Of a stretch of 64,000 nucleotides of DNA, positions 53,613 to 61,808 are shown one piece after another. The notes under the pieces are model-generated. The model was not told the origin of the DNA. It worked only from the letters and a program-made list of their open reading frames with translations, and searched no databases. The translations under genes and the position numbers were made by a program. Position 1 is the first letter of the stretch. Each line of letters opens with the position of its first letter. The DNA comes from Dyadobacter sp. Leaf189. GTDB lineage: Bacteria > Bacteroidota > Bacteroidia > Cytophagales > Spirosomataceae. The stretch is from assembly GCF_001424405.1 (NCBI RefSeq), contig NZ_LMPS01000001.1, positions 1,485,999 through 1,549,998 on the forward strand, read 5' to 3'.

Positions 53613-54043
53613 GATTGTACTGCGGTATGTTCAGTGGTTTCCATCTTCCCGTTCTCGTATTTAGACGGACATTTCATGAGTATTTTTTCAGCTGAAAATG
53701 TTCCGTTTTTCATTTTACCAACCACAACAACCTGTTCTGATTTGTCAAAATCCTGAGGTTTAGAGTTTTTGTAAACAACCTTTTGCTCAACATTATTATT
53801 ATCCACCAGCGTGAACACAAAGTAGTTAGGGTCTACTTCTGGCTGGTATTCCATTTCAAGGATCTGGCCGACATTGTCTTTTTTAAGTTTTCCAACAACG
53901 TGGATACTTTCTTCGTCACCATCCTTGGCCATTTCCCTGGCTTTGGTAAAATCTACATAAGTACTTGCGTCTCCGGCAGTTGAGACGATAATTCCTATTG
54001 CAACCGCAATAATGATAAGGCCGAATATCTGGATCTTTTTCAC
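53609..54043 (-). CDS. ccmE: Haem chaperone CcmE, Cys-type variant
   Basis: A 144-residue haem chaperone with one N-terminal anchor (5-22) and an OB-fold. CcmE normally binds haem covalently through a His in a HxxxY motif. Here the equivalent segment is KCPSKYENG, with Cys125 and Tyr129 (CxxxY). Cys-type CcmE is known from some archaea and delta-proteobacteria, in systems that tend to lack CcmH. The C-terminus lacks the usual long tail. It is flanked by ccmD (9-bp gap) and ccmF (overlap). Confidence 0.87.
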   Translation of the reverse strand: MKKIQIFGLIIIAVAIGIIVSTAGDASTYVDFTKAREMAKDGDEESIHVVGKLKKDNVGQILEMEYQPEVDPNYFVFTLVDNNNVEQKVVYKNSKPQDFDKSEQVVVVGKMKNGTFSAEKILMKCPSKYENGKMETTEHTAVQS

Positions 54044-54052
54044 TGGATTAAC

Positions 54053-54277
54053 CTATTTGATATTTAACTCTTTTTCAATTTTTCTAAGCTTGCTGTCAAT
54101 GCGCAGCATATTAATGGCAATTCCCGCAAACACTACGGCAATTACAGCCACAACGACCCAGATCTTACCATCTTCTCGCAGCTTATCGGCCATAGGCACA
54201 TCGTCAGTGGCCTGTGCGAATACATTGACGGATAGAAGAAGTAAGGTCAGCAGGATGAGAGAAAGTCTTTTCATCAT
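54053..54277 (-). CDS. ccmD: CcmD-like small membrane protein
   Basis: A 74-residue protein in the ccmD position of the operon. A signal-like N-terminus (1-20, ending FAQA) is followed by a second hydrophobic segment (about 40-58) and a charged tail (RIDSKLRKIEKELNIK), the usual CcmD topology extended by a signal peptide. CcmD helps release haem-loaded CcmE from CcmC. The ATG at 54277 is preferred over an upstream TTG (54292). Assignment rests on position and topology. Confidence 0.75.
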   Translation of the reverse strand: MMKRLSLILLTLLLLSVNVFAQATDDVPMADKLREDGKIWVVVAVIAVVFAGIAINMLRIDSKLRKIEKELNIK

Positions 54278-54342
54278 ATTTAATAGACTCAAAATCTTAA
54301 CGAAATTTTGATTTGAAATGTTTACCGGATTCTAAATTAAGC

Positions 54343-55032
54343 TTAGTGTGCGACTTTATCGCCGGTTGTCAGGGATTCTTCCTGCACCCGGTTGATGTGC
54401 TTCATACGTATCCGCAGCTCGGCCAGCCAGAGTCCCAGAAGGATATAACCGATCACAGCCGGGTAAAATACTTTGCGGATATCGTTGTTGAAATCGTAAG
54501 AGCCGAATGTGCTGTTACCGCCACTTCCCGGATGCAGCGAGTCTGTAAGTCTGGGCAGGATGTAAATGATCGGGATAAAAACGGCAAATGCGAAAATGTT
54601 GTAAACCGATGAAATCCGCGCTTTTCTCTGCTCGTCCTCAAAGGAGCTTCTCAGCAGCAGGTAAGCCAGGTAAATCAATATTCCGACAGCCGCTCCATTC
54701 AATTTCGGATCGTTTGGCCAGGGATCCCCCCAGGTGTAATTGGCCCAGATAGAGCCCGTCAGGCAACCTAGTATACCAAAGAAAATGGCAGACTTGGCAA
54801 GCTCGCTGGCGATATCGTCGTCGTTGATTTTTCCCTTGTTCAGGTACCTGATCGAAAAAACCATGGATAAAAACAGCAGGGTTGTCATGGCAAGCCAAAG
54901 TGCCACGTGAAAGTAGGTATTGCGGATACTTTCGTTGATAATGGCCAGGCGCGGTACGGGCCCGATCAATCCCATGACGATCACATAAAATATGATCGCG
55001 ATACACAGGATTTTCCACCAGATCTTTCTCAT
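54343..55032 (-). CDS. ccmC: Haem exporter protein CcmC
   Basis: A 229-residue membrane protein of the CcmC/CcsA family with six helices. The tryptophan-rich motif is WANYTWGDPWPNDPK (about 105-119), with the conserved histidines in YFHVALWLAM and in DSLHPGSGG. CcmC loads haem onto CcmE. It lies between ccmB (45-bp gap) and ccmD. Confidence 0.9.
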   Translation of the reverse strand: MRKIWWKILCIAIIFYVIVMGLIGPVPRLAIINESIRNTYFHVALWLAMTTLLFLSMVFSIRYLNKGKINDDDIASELAKSAIFFGILGCLTGSIWANYTWGDPWPNDPKLNGAAVGILIYLAYLLLRSSFEDEQRKARISSVYNIFAFAVFIPIIYILPRLTDSLHPGSGGNSTFGSYDFNNDIRKVFYPAVIGYILLGLWLAELRIRMKHINRVQEESLTTGDKVAH

Positions 55033-55077
55033 TTTGAATCTTTTTACCTTAATGTTTGTGCCCGCTCTCTGCTAAAA

Positions 55078-55749
55078 TCAACTTCTCCACAGATAAGGAA
55101 AAAGCAGGTAGCTGAGCGTAATTACTATGAGATCAATAGATAATAGTGTGGTGATTTCGTCCGTACTGACAGACCAATCCAGTCCGTCAAGCGCGTTTTT
55201 CGCCAGCCTGATTGTCATCAGAAGCATGGGCAGGATGATAGGGAAGCTGAGTACCGCCATTAAGGTCGCACTGTTGTCTGCTTTGGAGGCGATACCTGCC
55301 ACCAGCGTGAGCACGGAAGCAAAACCGATTGCCGCCAGCACAATGCTGATCAGATACAAGCCGATATCTCCCACCGGATTTCCCATAACCAGAGAATAGA
55401 TCGCAAAACCGATTCCCGACAATGCGAGCATGATCAGCGAATTATAAATGATTTTGGAAATGATAATCGCTTGGGGGCTGCACAAGCTGTAATAGTACAT
55501 CAGCCGTCCATGCCGTTCCTGAGAAAAACTCTTGGCAATTGCATTGACCGCTGTAAACAAGATAATGATCCAGAATAACGTATTCCAAACGATAGGAGTG
55601 AGCTGGTTCCGGCGAAGGCTGAAACTCAGGTAAGCCACAAAAACGGTGCTGACAACGTACAGTAACATGCCGCTAAGCGCATATTTTTGTCGCCATTCCA
55701 GGGTTACTTCTTTCCAGATTAGGGTTCTGATCTCGTTCAAATCGTGCAA
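55078..55749 (-). CDS. ccmB: Haem exporter permease CcmB
   Basis: A 223-residue, six-helix ABC-2-type permease that pairs with the ATPase CcmA in other bacteria. It begins RTLIWKEVTLEWRQKYALSG, the conserved CcmB start region, and contains SFSQERHGRLMYYYSLCSP. No ATG fits: TTG at 55749 or TTG at 55740 are the options, and the first falls inside a 7-bp repeat array. No ccmA gene lies in the operon or elsewhere in this window. First gene of the operon, divergent from feoA. Confidence 0.88.
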   Translation of the reverse strand: MHDLNEIRTLIWKEVTLEWRQKYALSGMLLYVVSTVFVAYLSFSLRRNQLTPIVWNTLFWIIILFTAVNAIAKSFSQERHGRLMYYYSLCSPQAIIISKIIYNSLIMLALSGIGFAIYSLVMGNPVGDIGLYLISIVLAAIGFASVLTLVAGIASKADNSATLMAVLSFPIILPMLLMTIRLAKNALDGLDWSVSTDEITTLLSIDLIVITLSYLLFPYLWRS

Positions 55750-55775
55750 TCGGCTATCTGCGATCAGCTATCGGA
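55748..55775. repeat. Heptanucleotide repeat array at the ccmB start
   Basis: Four 7-bp units, AATCGGC, TATCTGC, GATCAGC and TATCGGA (consensus TATCGGC), related to the TTTCGGC units upstream of mutS2. The array touches the ccmB start codon, as the other one touches that of mutS2. Confidence 0.6.
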
Positions 55776-55825
55776 GCGTCGCTTAATGATGAAAATCCCG
55801 GACTGGGATCCTCTGTTTCGAGCTG

Positions 55826-55833
55826 CAAAAATA
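55826..55833 (-). promoter_or_regulatory. -7 promoter element of the ccm operon
   Basis: Minus-strand TATTTTTG matches TAnnTTTG exactly. Transcription would start near 55820, with a leader of about 70 nt that includes the heptad array. A weak TTTC lies 17 bp upstream as a possible -33 box. Confidence 0.5.
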
Positions 55834-55897
55834 CGACATAAAGCCTCAGGGAAATAATAAAACGGACAGGATTTTGAGCGACTGTTGTCATAAAGCA

Positions 55898-55939
55898 TTT
55901 GAATTCCGCGTGGAAATATTTGAATTGCGGGTGGATAGT
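55898..55939. repeat. Imperfect 21-bp tandem repeat overlapping the feoA promoter
   Basis: Two adjacent 21-bp copies begin TTTGAATT-x-CG-x-GTGGA and agree at about 16 of 21 positions. The second copy supplies the -33 TTTG of the feoA promoter, so it is a candidate operator for iron-dependent control. Confidence 0.5.
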
Positions 55940-55949
55940 GCTTTATTTG
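55919..55949 (+). promoter_or_regulatory. Promoter of feoAB
   Basis: TTTG (55919-55922), a 19-bp spacer and TTTATTTG (55942-55949, one mismatch to TAnnTTTG). It predicts a start near 55955 and a leader of about 28 nt. Confidence 0.55.
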
Positions 55950-55982
55950 TGGTTTAAATAAAATCAATCTAAATAAGCATAG

Positions 55983-56210
55983 ATGCCCGGCAAGAATGTA
56001 GCTCAGCTTCGCAAAGGCGAAACAGGTGTGATCAAATCTTTCACCGACCGGGATCTGTCTTTGAAGTTGCTGGAAATGGGCTGTCTGCCCGGTGCGGAGG
56101 TGAGAGTGGAAGCGGTGGCACCCTTTGGCGATCCGATCTGCATTAATGTTTCCGGCCAGTATAGTTTATCTCTTCGCCTTAACGAAGCGTCTGTCATTGA
56201 GTTGGAATAA
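55983..56210 (+). CDS. feoA: Ferrous iron transport protein A
   Basis: A 75-residue SH3-like FeoA that associates with FeoB and supports Fe(II) uptake. It has the typical KSFTDRDLSLKLLEMGCLPG and VRVEAVAPFGDPICI strands and ends LSLRLNEASVIELE. It is separate from FeoB (28-bp gap) rather than fused, as it is in some Bacteroidota. A promoter with tandem repeats is upstream. Confidence 0.9.
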   Translation: MPGKNVAQLRKGETGVIKSFTDRDLSLKLLEMGCLPGAEVRVEAVAPFGDPICINVSGQYSLSLRLNEASVIELE

Positions 56211-56238
56211 GGTTTAATGCTGTTTACAGTCTTCTCCA

Positions 56239-58374
56239 TTGAAACAAGGAAATATAAAAGTAGCGCTGGTAGGTAACCCGAATGCCGGCAAATCCACATT
56301 ATTTAATGCATTAACCGGTTTACGTCAGAAAACCGGCAACTTCCCTGGTGTTACAGTCTCCAAAAAGTCAGGAACATTTAGAATCCCTTCCAATAATAAC
56401 CACGAAGAAGCACAGGTAACCCTGGTCGACTTGCCCGGATTGTACAGTATCTATCCTAAATCGAAGGATGAAAGTGTGGTAATGGACATTCTGGCTAATC
56501 CAAAACATCCAGACTTTCCGGACGTGGTTGTAATTGTGGTGGACGCTTCGAACCTGCAACGAAACCTGCTGCTGTTTACCGAAGTGAGCGACCTTGGGAT
56601 ACCTTCCGTCATTGCTTTGAATATGCTTGACGTTGCGGAAAGTATGAGCCTCACAGTGAATGCAGTACAGCTTGCAATGCAGCTGAATGTGCCTGTTGTC
56701 AGTATCAATGCAAGAACAGGAAAGGGAGTTGACAAGTTGAGGGATGCGATCGGGCAGCTTTACCATTCTCAGGAGAAGGCCGCGCAACGCTATTTTTACG
56801 AACCACAGGAAAGTGAGGTAAATCTTATCGGAGAAGTCAAAGAGATTTACCAGCTTGAAAATGACTATGTTGCATTGCAATATGTTTGTCAGCACGATAA
56901 TTTCTCCTTCCTCGAACAGCCGGCCCGGACACGTTTGGATAAGCTGATCGAGAAGTATGGTTTTGATGAAAAGCATTTTCTCGCCACGGAGACCATTGCG
57001 CGGTATGAAAAGATCAAACCGATTGTTTCAAAAGCAGTTAAATCTGCCGGGATCACGGAGCAACCTTACTGGACCAGAAAGCTGGACAGTATCCTGCTGC
57101 ATCCGTTTTGGGGTTACATCTCGTTTCTGGCTGTCCTGGTCATCGTATTTCAGGCCATTTTCGCGTGGGCAACTTACCCCAGCGACCTGATCGATGCAGG
57201 TATTGCGCAAGTAATCGAATGGACTAAGGAAGTACTTCCGCCTGGGGTTTTAAATGACCTGATTACGGACGGTATCCTTGCGGGAATTGCTGGCATTGTC
57301 GTTTTTATTCCACCTATTGCTATTCTTTTTGCATTGGTTTCGATCCTCGAAGAATCGGGGTATATGGCTCGGGTAATGGTAATCATGGACAAATTAATGC
57401 GTCCATTTGGCTTAAATGGCCGGAGTGTGGTGCCTCTTATTTCAGGAGCTGCCTGTGCGGTACCCGCGATTATGACGACAAGGAGCATCAGCAGCAGATA
57501 TGAACGGCTGCTTACCATCCTGGTCACTCCCCTGATGAGCTGTTCTGCGCGGTTGCCCATTTATACGATTCTTATTGCGCTGGTGGTACCATCTACCACA
57601 GTGCTTGGTTTTCTCAATTTGCAGGGTCTGGTTTTACTCGGACTGTATGCTTTGGGTTTGATTGGTGCCTTGTTCTCAGCCTGGCTGCTTTCACTTTTTA
57701 TTCCAAGAAAAGAGCCCAGCTATTTCATGCTTGAAATGCCTTCCTATAAGTTGCCAAGGTGGGGACATGTGGGTTTTACGATGTACGATAGTGTAAAATC
57801 GTTTGTGCTCGAAGCCGGGAAAGTGATCATGGCGATCTCGATCATTCTTTGGGTGTTGTCCAATTATGGTCCGGGCGATAAGATGGCGCTGGCCGAGCAG
57901 CAGACTGTTGAGCAAATGCAGGCTGCACCTCAGGAGCAAATTGATGCGGCAGTAGCTTCGGCAAGATTGGAGAATTCCTATGCAGGACAGTTCGGTCGTT
58001 TTATCGAACCTGCAATCCGCCCGCTAGGCTACGATTGGAAGATCGGGATTGCGTTGCTTGCTTCTTTCGCGGCGCGGGAGGTATTTGTGGGTACAATGGC
58101 TACTATATACAGTATTAGTGGTGATTCGGAGGATGTACCTACGGTAAAAGAGCGGCTTTTGCAGGAGAAGAATCCGGATACCGGAGCGCCGATGTTCAGT
58201 CTGGCAGTATGTTTTTCACTCCTGATGTTCTACGTATTCGCGATGATGTGTATGAGTACGATCGCAGTGGTACAGCGCGAAACCCACGGCTGGAAATGGC
58301 CACTGATCCAATTAGCTTACCTCATGGTACTTGCGTACGGATCAGCATTTGTAGTTTATCAGTTGCTGAGTTGA
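56239..58374 (+). CDS. feoB: Ferrous iron transporter FeoB
   Basis: A 711-residue FeoB. The N-terminal GTPase shows G1 GNPNAGKS (12-19), G3 DLPGLYS and G4 ALNMLD; the membrane part has the paired gate domains with ISGAACAVPAIMTTR and PLMSCSARLPIYTIL, and FAAREVFVGTMATI near the end. It moves Fe(II) across the inner membrane. The apparent start is TTG at 56239, giving a normal N-terminus. Its last 16 bp overlap the convergent antitoxin-like gene. Confidence 0.94.
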   Translation: MKQGNIKVALVGNPNAGKSTLFNALTGLRQKTGNFPGVTVSKKSGTFRIPSNNNHEEAQVTLVDLPGLYSIYPKSKDESVVMDILANPKHPDFPDVVVIVVDASNLQRNLLLFTEVSDLGIPSVIALNMLDVAESMSLTVNAVQLAMQLNVPVVSINARTGKGVDKLRDAIGQLYHSQEKAAQRYFYEPQESEVNLIGEVKEIYQLENDYVALQYVCQHDNFSFLEQPARTRLDKLIEKYGFDEKHFLATETIARYEKIKPIVSKAVKSAGITEQPYWTRKLDSILLHPFWGYISFLAVLVIVFQAIFAWATYPSDLIDAGIAQVIEWTKEVLPPGVLNDLITDGILAGIAGIVVFIPPIAILFALVSILEESGYMARVMVIMDKLMRPFGLNGRSVVPLISGAACAVPAIMTTRSISSRYERLLTILVTPLMSCSARLPIYTILIALVVPSTTVLGFLNLQGLVLLGLYALGLIGALFSAWLLSLFIPRKEPSYFMLEMPSYKLPRWGHVGFTMYDSVKSFVLEAGKVIMAISIILWVLSNYGPGDKMALAEQQTVEQMQAAPQEQIDAAVASARLENSYAGQFGRFIEPAIRPLGYDWKIGIALLASFAAREVFVGTMATIYSISGDSEDVPTVKERLLQEKNPDTGAPMFSLAVCFSLLMFYVFAMMCMSTIAVVQRETHGWKWPLIQLAYLMVLAYGSAFVVYQLLS

Positions 58375-58490
58375 GCTGCTTCGATGTCGGAATGCGTTAT
58401 CCGCTTTTTGCCACGAGATAGGTCAACGATTGTGGAAAGATCTACTTCCAGAGGTTGATTAAAATCTTTCAAGGAAACATTTTTGGGCAT
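58359..58490 (-). CDS. Candidate BrnA-like antitoxin (very short)
   Basis: A 43-residue frame from an ATG at 58490, 19 bp after the BrnT-like toxin stop and in the brnT-brnA order. It begins MPKNVSLKDFNQPLEVDL and ends RITHSDIEAAQLSN, the latter resembling the ITxxDIxxA segment of BrnA-type antitoxins. An upstream ATG at 58583 would give 74 residues overlapping the toxin gene. BrnA antitoxins are normally longer with a ribbon-helix-helix DNA-binding part, which is not clear here. Assignment rests on position and a short motif. Confidence 0.5.
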   Translation of the reverse strand: MPKNVSLKDFNQPLEVDLSTIVDLSRGKKRITHSDIEAAQLSN

Positions 58491-58509
58491 GGTCCGAACA
58501 AAAAAAGGT

Positions 58510-58815
58510 TTACTTGCTTTTGCAGTATAATTCCTTCTCTTTTTCGCGGGCAACCCGTGTTCCAATGATTCTGACTTTCCCATCTCTAACTAAAAAATAA
58601 GAAGTTAATATTCTTTTCAGGAAGCTGGTTCCAATGCAAAGGAAGCGAACTTCTCTGGATCTGTTGCTAATCAGGATTAGCCTATCGAGGTCTCTAAAAG
58701 TACTTTCCGCCTCAATATTAAGGATTTGGTGTTTTTCCTCAGATTTTCGTTCGTTTCCTTTGTCCCAATCAAAGTTTAGTGGTGCCAATTGCAAATCAAC
58801 TAATATGATATGCAT
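58510..58815 (-). CDS. BrnT-like toxin
   Basis: A 101-residue protein of the BrnT (RelE-like fold) type. BrnT is an mRNA-cleaving toxin. Matching features are FDWDKGNERKSEEKHQI, an acidic F-R-D helix end (STFRDLDR) and the C-terminal KVRIIGTRVAREKEKELY, corresponding to the family's R-I-I-x-x-R-x-A...E...Y end. The N-terminus carries an extra 13-residue leader. It is encoded upstream of the short antitoxin candidate, between feoB and nnr. Confidence 0.7.
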   Translation of the reverse strand: MHIILVDLQLAPLNFDWDKGNERKSEEKHQILNIEAESTFRDLDRLILISNRSREVRFLCIGTSFLKRILTSYFLVRDGKVRIIGTRVAREKEKELYCKSK

Positions 58816-58854
58816 TTAGACGTACATGACTCAAATTAGTAACGTATTCCAATA

Positions 58855-60336
58855 TCACCAACCCAGGCTATCCACAACATCGGAAGCAATTAATGCGCTT
58901 TGACCTCTTTGAGCGGCGGCTTTGTCCCCGGCCAATCCGTGTTGGTATACTCCGAAAATTGCGGCTTCGTGAGGTTTGTATTTTTGAGCTAACAGACTGA
59001 GGATTATTCCCGTCAGTACGTCGCCGGTACCGCCCGTTGCCATTCCGGGGTTTCCTGTTGAATTGAAATGTACTTCTCCATTTGGAAGAATGACAGCGGT
59101 ATTAGCACCTTTCAGACATATAATGACCTTGTGTTTCGCCGCAAATTCCCGACCAAGTTCAAGACGATCAAATTCGTTCTCACTATCACCTGCCAGTCGC
59201 TGGAATTCTTTCGGGTGCGGAGTCAGAATGGTGTTCTTGGGTAGCTTGTCCAACAAGTCGCGTTTCGAGGATAGTATGTTCAGCGCATCTGCATCTATGA
59301 TCAAAGGTACCCTGACTTCTTCGAGCAATCTTTCAAGTACATTCGCCACCTCGGCCTCCTGTCCGACTCCCGGCCCGATTCCCACCGCCGAGTAGGAGCT
59401 AAGCTCAGGCAATTTACTCAGGTGATTTTGCGCCTGATCTGCTGAAACCATGGCTTCCGGAATGGAGATCTGAATGATATTGTAGCCGCAAAGCGGAGAA
59501 TGCATTGTCAATAAACCCACTCCTGAGCGCAGGCAGGCTTTTCCGGATAACACTGCCGCACCCATTTTACCGAAACTCCCGGCCAGCAGCAAAGCGTGTC
59601 CATAGGTGCCTTTATGCGAAAATTTATTCCGTGGCTTAACCAGCAGTTCAGCTGCCTGTCGATCGGTGAAGAAGTACGGACTTTGGGCTTCATTAATGAA
59701 CTGTTGATTCAACCCGATATCAACTACGTGCCACTCTCCGGTGAAAGCGGCATTTTGCGGGAATAAGAATGAAAGCTTCGGAAGTTGAAAAGTAACCGTA
59801 AAATCCGGCTCTATAATCACGTCCTCTTTCGCATTCGACTGGTCTGTGTAGAGTCCGCTTGCTATGTCAACAGATACAATCCTGTTGGGTAATGCGTTGA
59901 TTCTGGCGATGATTTCAGCCAGAATTCCCTCTACCGGCCGCGACAAGCCTGACCCAAGTAATGCATCAATGCAAACAACCTGGTGCGAAATCACTGGGAA
60001 GTCAGCAACTGACTGAATGTAAACCGGCGTAAGCTGATCCTGCAACCGGATCAGATTGGCTTGGAAATCTTCTGAACTTTTGTCTGTATATTCAACAATA
60101 GCAACCTGCACATCGTAGCTCCGCTGGCTAAGTAAACGCGCAATCGCCAGGCCGTCGCCGCCATTGTTTCCCTTTCCGCAAAACACGCAGATTGGTCTTG
60201 TATTAACATATTGATTGCAAAACCAGCTGACAAAAGCTGCCGACGCACGTTCCATCAGATCGAGAGAAGAAATAGGTTCGTTTTCAATCGTGTATTTGTC
60301 CAGGCTCCGGATTTGTTCTGCACTTAATATTTTCAT
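58855..60336 (-). CDS. nnr: Bifunctional NAD(P)H-hydrate epimerase/dehydratase
   Basis: A 493-residue fusion that repairs damaged NAD(P)H hydrates. The N-terminal epimerase (YjeF_N, 1-215) has GKGNNGGDGLAIA at about 54-66 and the C-terminal ADP-dependent dehydratase (about 225-490) has GHALLLAGSFGKMGAAVL and the nucleotide motif NPGMATGGTGDVLTGI. The ATG at 60336 begins the family sequence. It is divergent from rplS across 215 bp. Confidence 0.92.
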   Translation of the reverse strand: MKILSAEQIRSLDKYTIENEPISSLDLMERASAAFVSWFCNQYVNTRPICVFCGKGNNGGDGLAIARLLSQRSYDVQVAIVEYTDKSSEDFQANLIRLQDQLTPVYIQSVADFPVISHQVVCIDALLGSGLSRPVEGILAEIIARINALPNRIVSVDIASGLYTDQSNAKEDVIIEPDFTVTFQLPKLSFLFPQNAAFTGEWHVVDIGLNQQFINEAQSPYFFTDRQAAELLVKPRNKFSHKGTYGHALLLAGSFGKMGAAVLSGKACLRSGVGLLTMHSPLCGYNIIQISIPEAMVSADQAQNHLSKLPELSSYSAVGIGPGVGQEAEVANVLERLLEEVRVPLIIDADALNILSSKRDLLDKLPKNTILTPHPKEFQRLAGDSENEFDRLELGREFAAKHKVIICLKGANTAVILPNGEVHFNSTGNPGMATGGTGDVLTGIILSLLAQKYKPHEAAIFGVYQHGLAGDKAAAQRGQSALIASDVVDSLGW

Positions 60337-60451
60337 GCCCTTTATAATGAATGAGGTAAGTATCTGTTCCAAATCTTCATACCAGCTGGTCTGGCCGATT
60401 GTTTTACGCCAATAATTGCGATTAGTGCTTTTAGATAAGCGGAAATAATCT

Positions 60452-60459
60452 TAGATTTG
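60452..60459 (+). promoter_or_regulatory. -7 promoter element of rplS
   Basis: TAGATTTG matches TAnnTTTG exactly and predicts a start near 60465, leaving an 87-nt leader before rplS. No -33 box at normal spacing was found. Confidence 0.5.
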
Positions 60460-60491
60460 CACTCGTTTTCGCAAAAGCTGTTTTGAATGAA

Positions 60492-60504
60492 GGGGCGTCA
60501 CCCC
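60492..60504 (+). promoter_or_regulatory. Hairpin in the rplS leader
   Basis: GGGG-cgtca-CCCC forms a short GC-only stem about 48 nt upstream of rplS, within its predicted leader. Ribosomal-protein leaders often bind their own product, but this stem alone does not show that. Confidence 0.3.
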
Positions 60505-60551
60505 GTCCGCTGGGAACAAGCTATCACTTAAATCTATAAAAAGCATTCGTC

Positions 60552-60914
60552 ATGAGCGAACTTATTAAACTCGTAGAAGCTACGATTGAAAATCGTAAAT
60601 CCGAGTATCCTGAATTTTCATCAGGCGACACAATCAACGTACACGTTAAGATTCGTGAAGGTAACAAAGAGCGTATCCAGCAATTCCAGGGTACCGTTAT
60701 GCAACGTCGTAATCTTAGCTCAAGCGGCGAAACTTTTACAGTACGTAAAATCTCAAACGGCATAGGTGTTGAACGTGTTTTCCCAATTCTTTCACCAAGT
60801 ATCGCGAAAATCGAATTGATCCGTCGCGGTAAGGTGCGTCGTTCACGTTTGTTCTATCTACGTGGCCGTCAGGGTAAAGCAGCTCGTATTAAGGAGCTTA
60901 AAGCGACTAAATAA
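60552..60914 (+). CDS. rplS: 50S ribosomal protein L19 (bL19)
   Basis: A 120-residue ribosomal protein at the 30S-50S interface. The typical sequence [20 protein letters not shown] and the C-terminal [20 protein letters not shown] are present. The N-terminus is normal. It stands alone with its own promoter and a strong terminator, not in the usual rpsP-rimM-trmD-rplS operon. Confidence 0.96.
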   Translation: MSELIKLVEATIENRKSEYPEFSSGDTINVHVKIREGNKERIQQFQGTVMQRRNLSSSGETFTVRKISNGIGVERVFPILSPSIAKIELIRRGKVRRSRLFYLRGRQGKAARIKELKATK

Positions 60915-60933
60915 AGTCCGTCTCAAAAATTTT

Positions 60934-60968
60934 AAAACCCTGCAAGTGATTTTTTCTTGCAGGGTTTT
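60934..60968 (+). terminator. Terminator of rplS
   Basis: A 13-bp perfect stem (AAAACCCTGCAAG and its complement) with a 9-nt T-rich loop, followed by TTTT and TTGTTTTG. Confidence 0.88.
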
Positions 60969-61009
60969 GTTGTTTTGTACAAATCCGTCAACTCAAACAG
61001 CAAAATACA

Positions 61010-61789
61010 ATGACAATCGAATTCTTCAAATACCAGGGCACCGGAAATGATTTCGTGATGGTCGACGACAGAAACCTGCAATTCCCGGTTTCGAAAGAAC
61101 TCATTGCGTCAATCTGCCACAGAAGATTCGGTGTAGGCGCTGACGGGCTGATCCTGCTTCAAAATGACACAGCGTACGATTTCAGAATGGTATATTTCAA
61201 TGCAGACGGTGGAGAAGGCAGCATGTGCGGCAATGGCGGGCGCTGTGTTGTTCAGTTTGCCAGCGACCTTGGCGTTTTCTCCGGTAAAACGCGGTTTATA
61301 GCTATTGACGGCGAGCACGAAGCTACAATCAGCGGCGACACCATCACGCTAAAAATGTCGGGAGTGAAAGATTTGGAGCGGTACGATGCATTTGATTTCA
61401 TGAATACAGGCTCCCCACATTACGTCACTTATGTGGATGATGTAAATGAAGCAGATGTTGTAGGTATAGGAAGCGAGATCCGGTATGGTTCGGTTTATGG
61501 ACCCAAAGGCGGCACAAACGTGAATTTCGTTGAGATAATCGAGGAGAACCATCTGAGCGTAAGAACGTACGAGCGCGGGGTAGAGGATGAAACGTTCAGC
61601 TGCGGAACCGGCGTTACAGCTTGTGCATTATCTGCCCATTTAAGAAAAGGCTGGGGAAGTCCGATCAAAGTAGAAACAATCGGCGGTACGCTGCAAGTCG
61701 CTTTTACCAACACTGACAATGGCGAATTCAGCGATATTTATCTGATTGGCCCGGCCGTAAAGGTTTTCAGCGGTACATTGACTGTATAG
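61010..61789 (+). CDS. dapF: Diaminopimelate epimerase
   Basis: A 259-residue DapF that converts LL- to meso-diaminopimelate for lysine and peptidoglycan synthesis. The two catalytic cysteines are Cys73 in MCGNGGRC and Cys198 in FSCGTGVTAC. The N-terminus MTIEFFKYQGTGNDFVMVDD is typical. Its presence shows that lysine is made by the DAP route, supporting a degradative role for the saccharopine genes at the left of the window. Confidence 0.95.
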   Translation: MTIEFFKYQGTGNDFVMVDDRNLQFPVSKELIASICHRRFGVGADGLILLQNDTAYDFRMVYFNADGGEGSMCGNGGRCVVQFASDLGVFSGKTRFIAIDGEHEATISGDTITLKMSGVKDLERYDAFDFMNTGSPHYVTYVDDVNEADVVGIGSEIRYGSVYGPKGGTNVNFVEIIEENHLSVRTYERGVEDETFSCGTGVTACALSAHLRKGWGSPIKVETIGGTLQVAFTNTDNGEFSDIYLIGPAVKVFSGTLTV

Positions 61790-61808
61790 GGATTTGCAGG
61801 AAGGCAGC

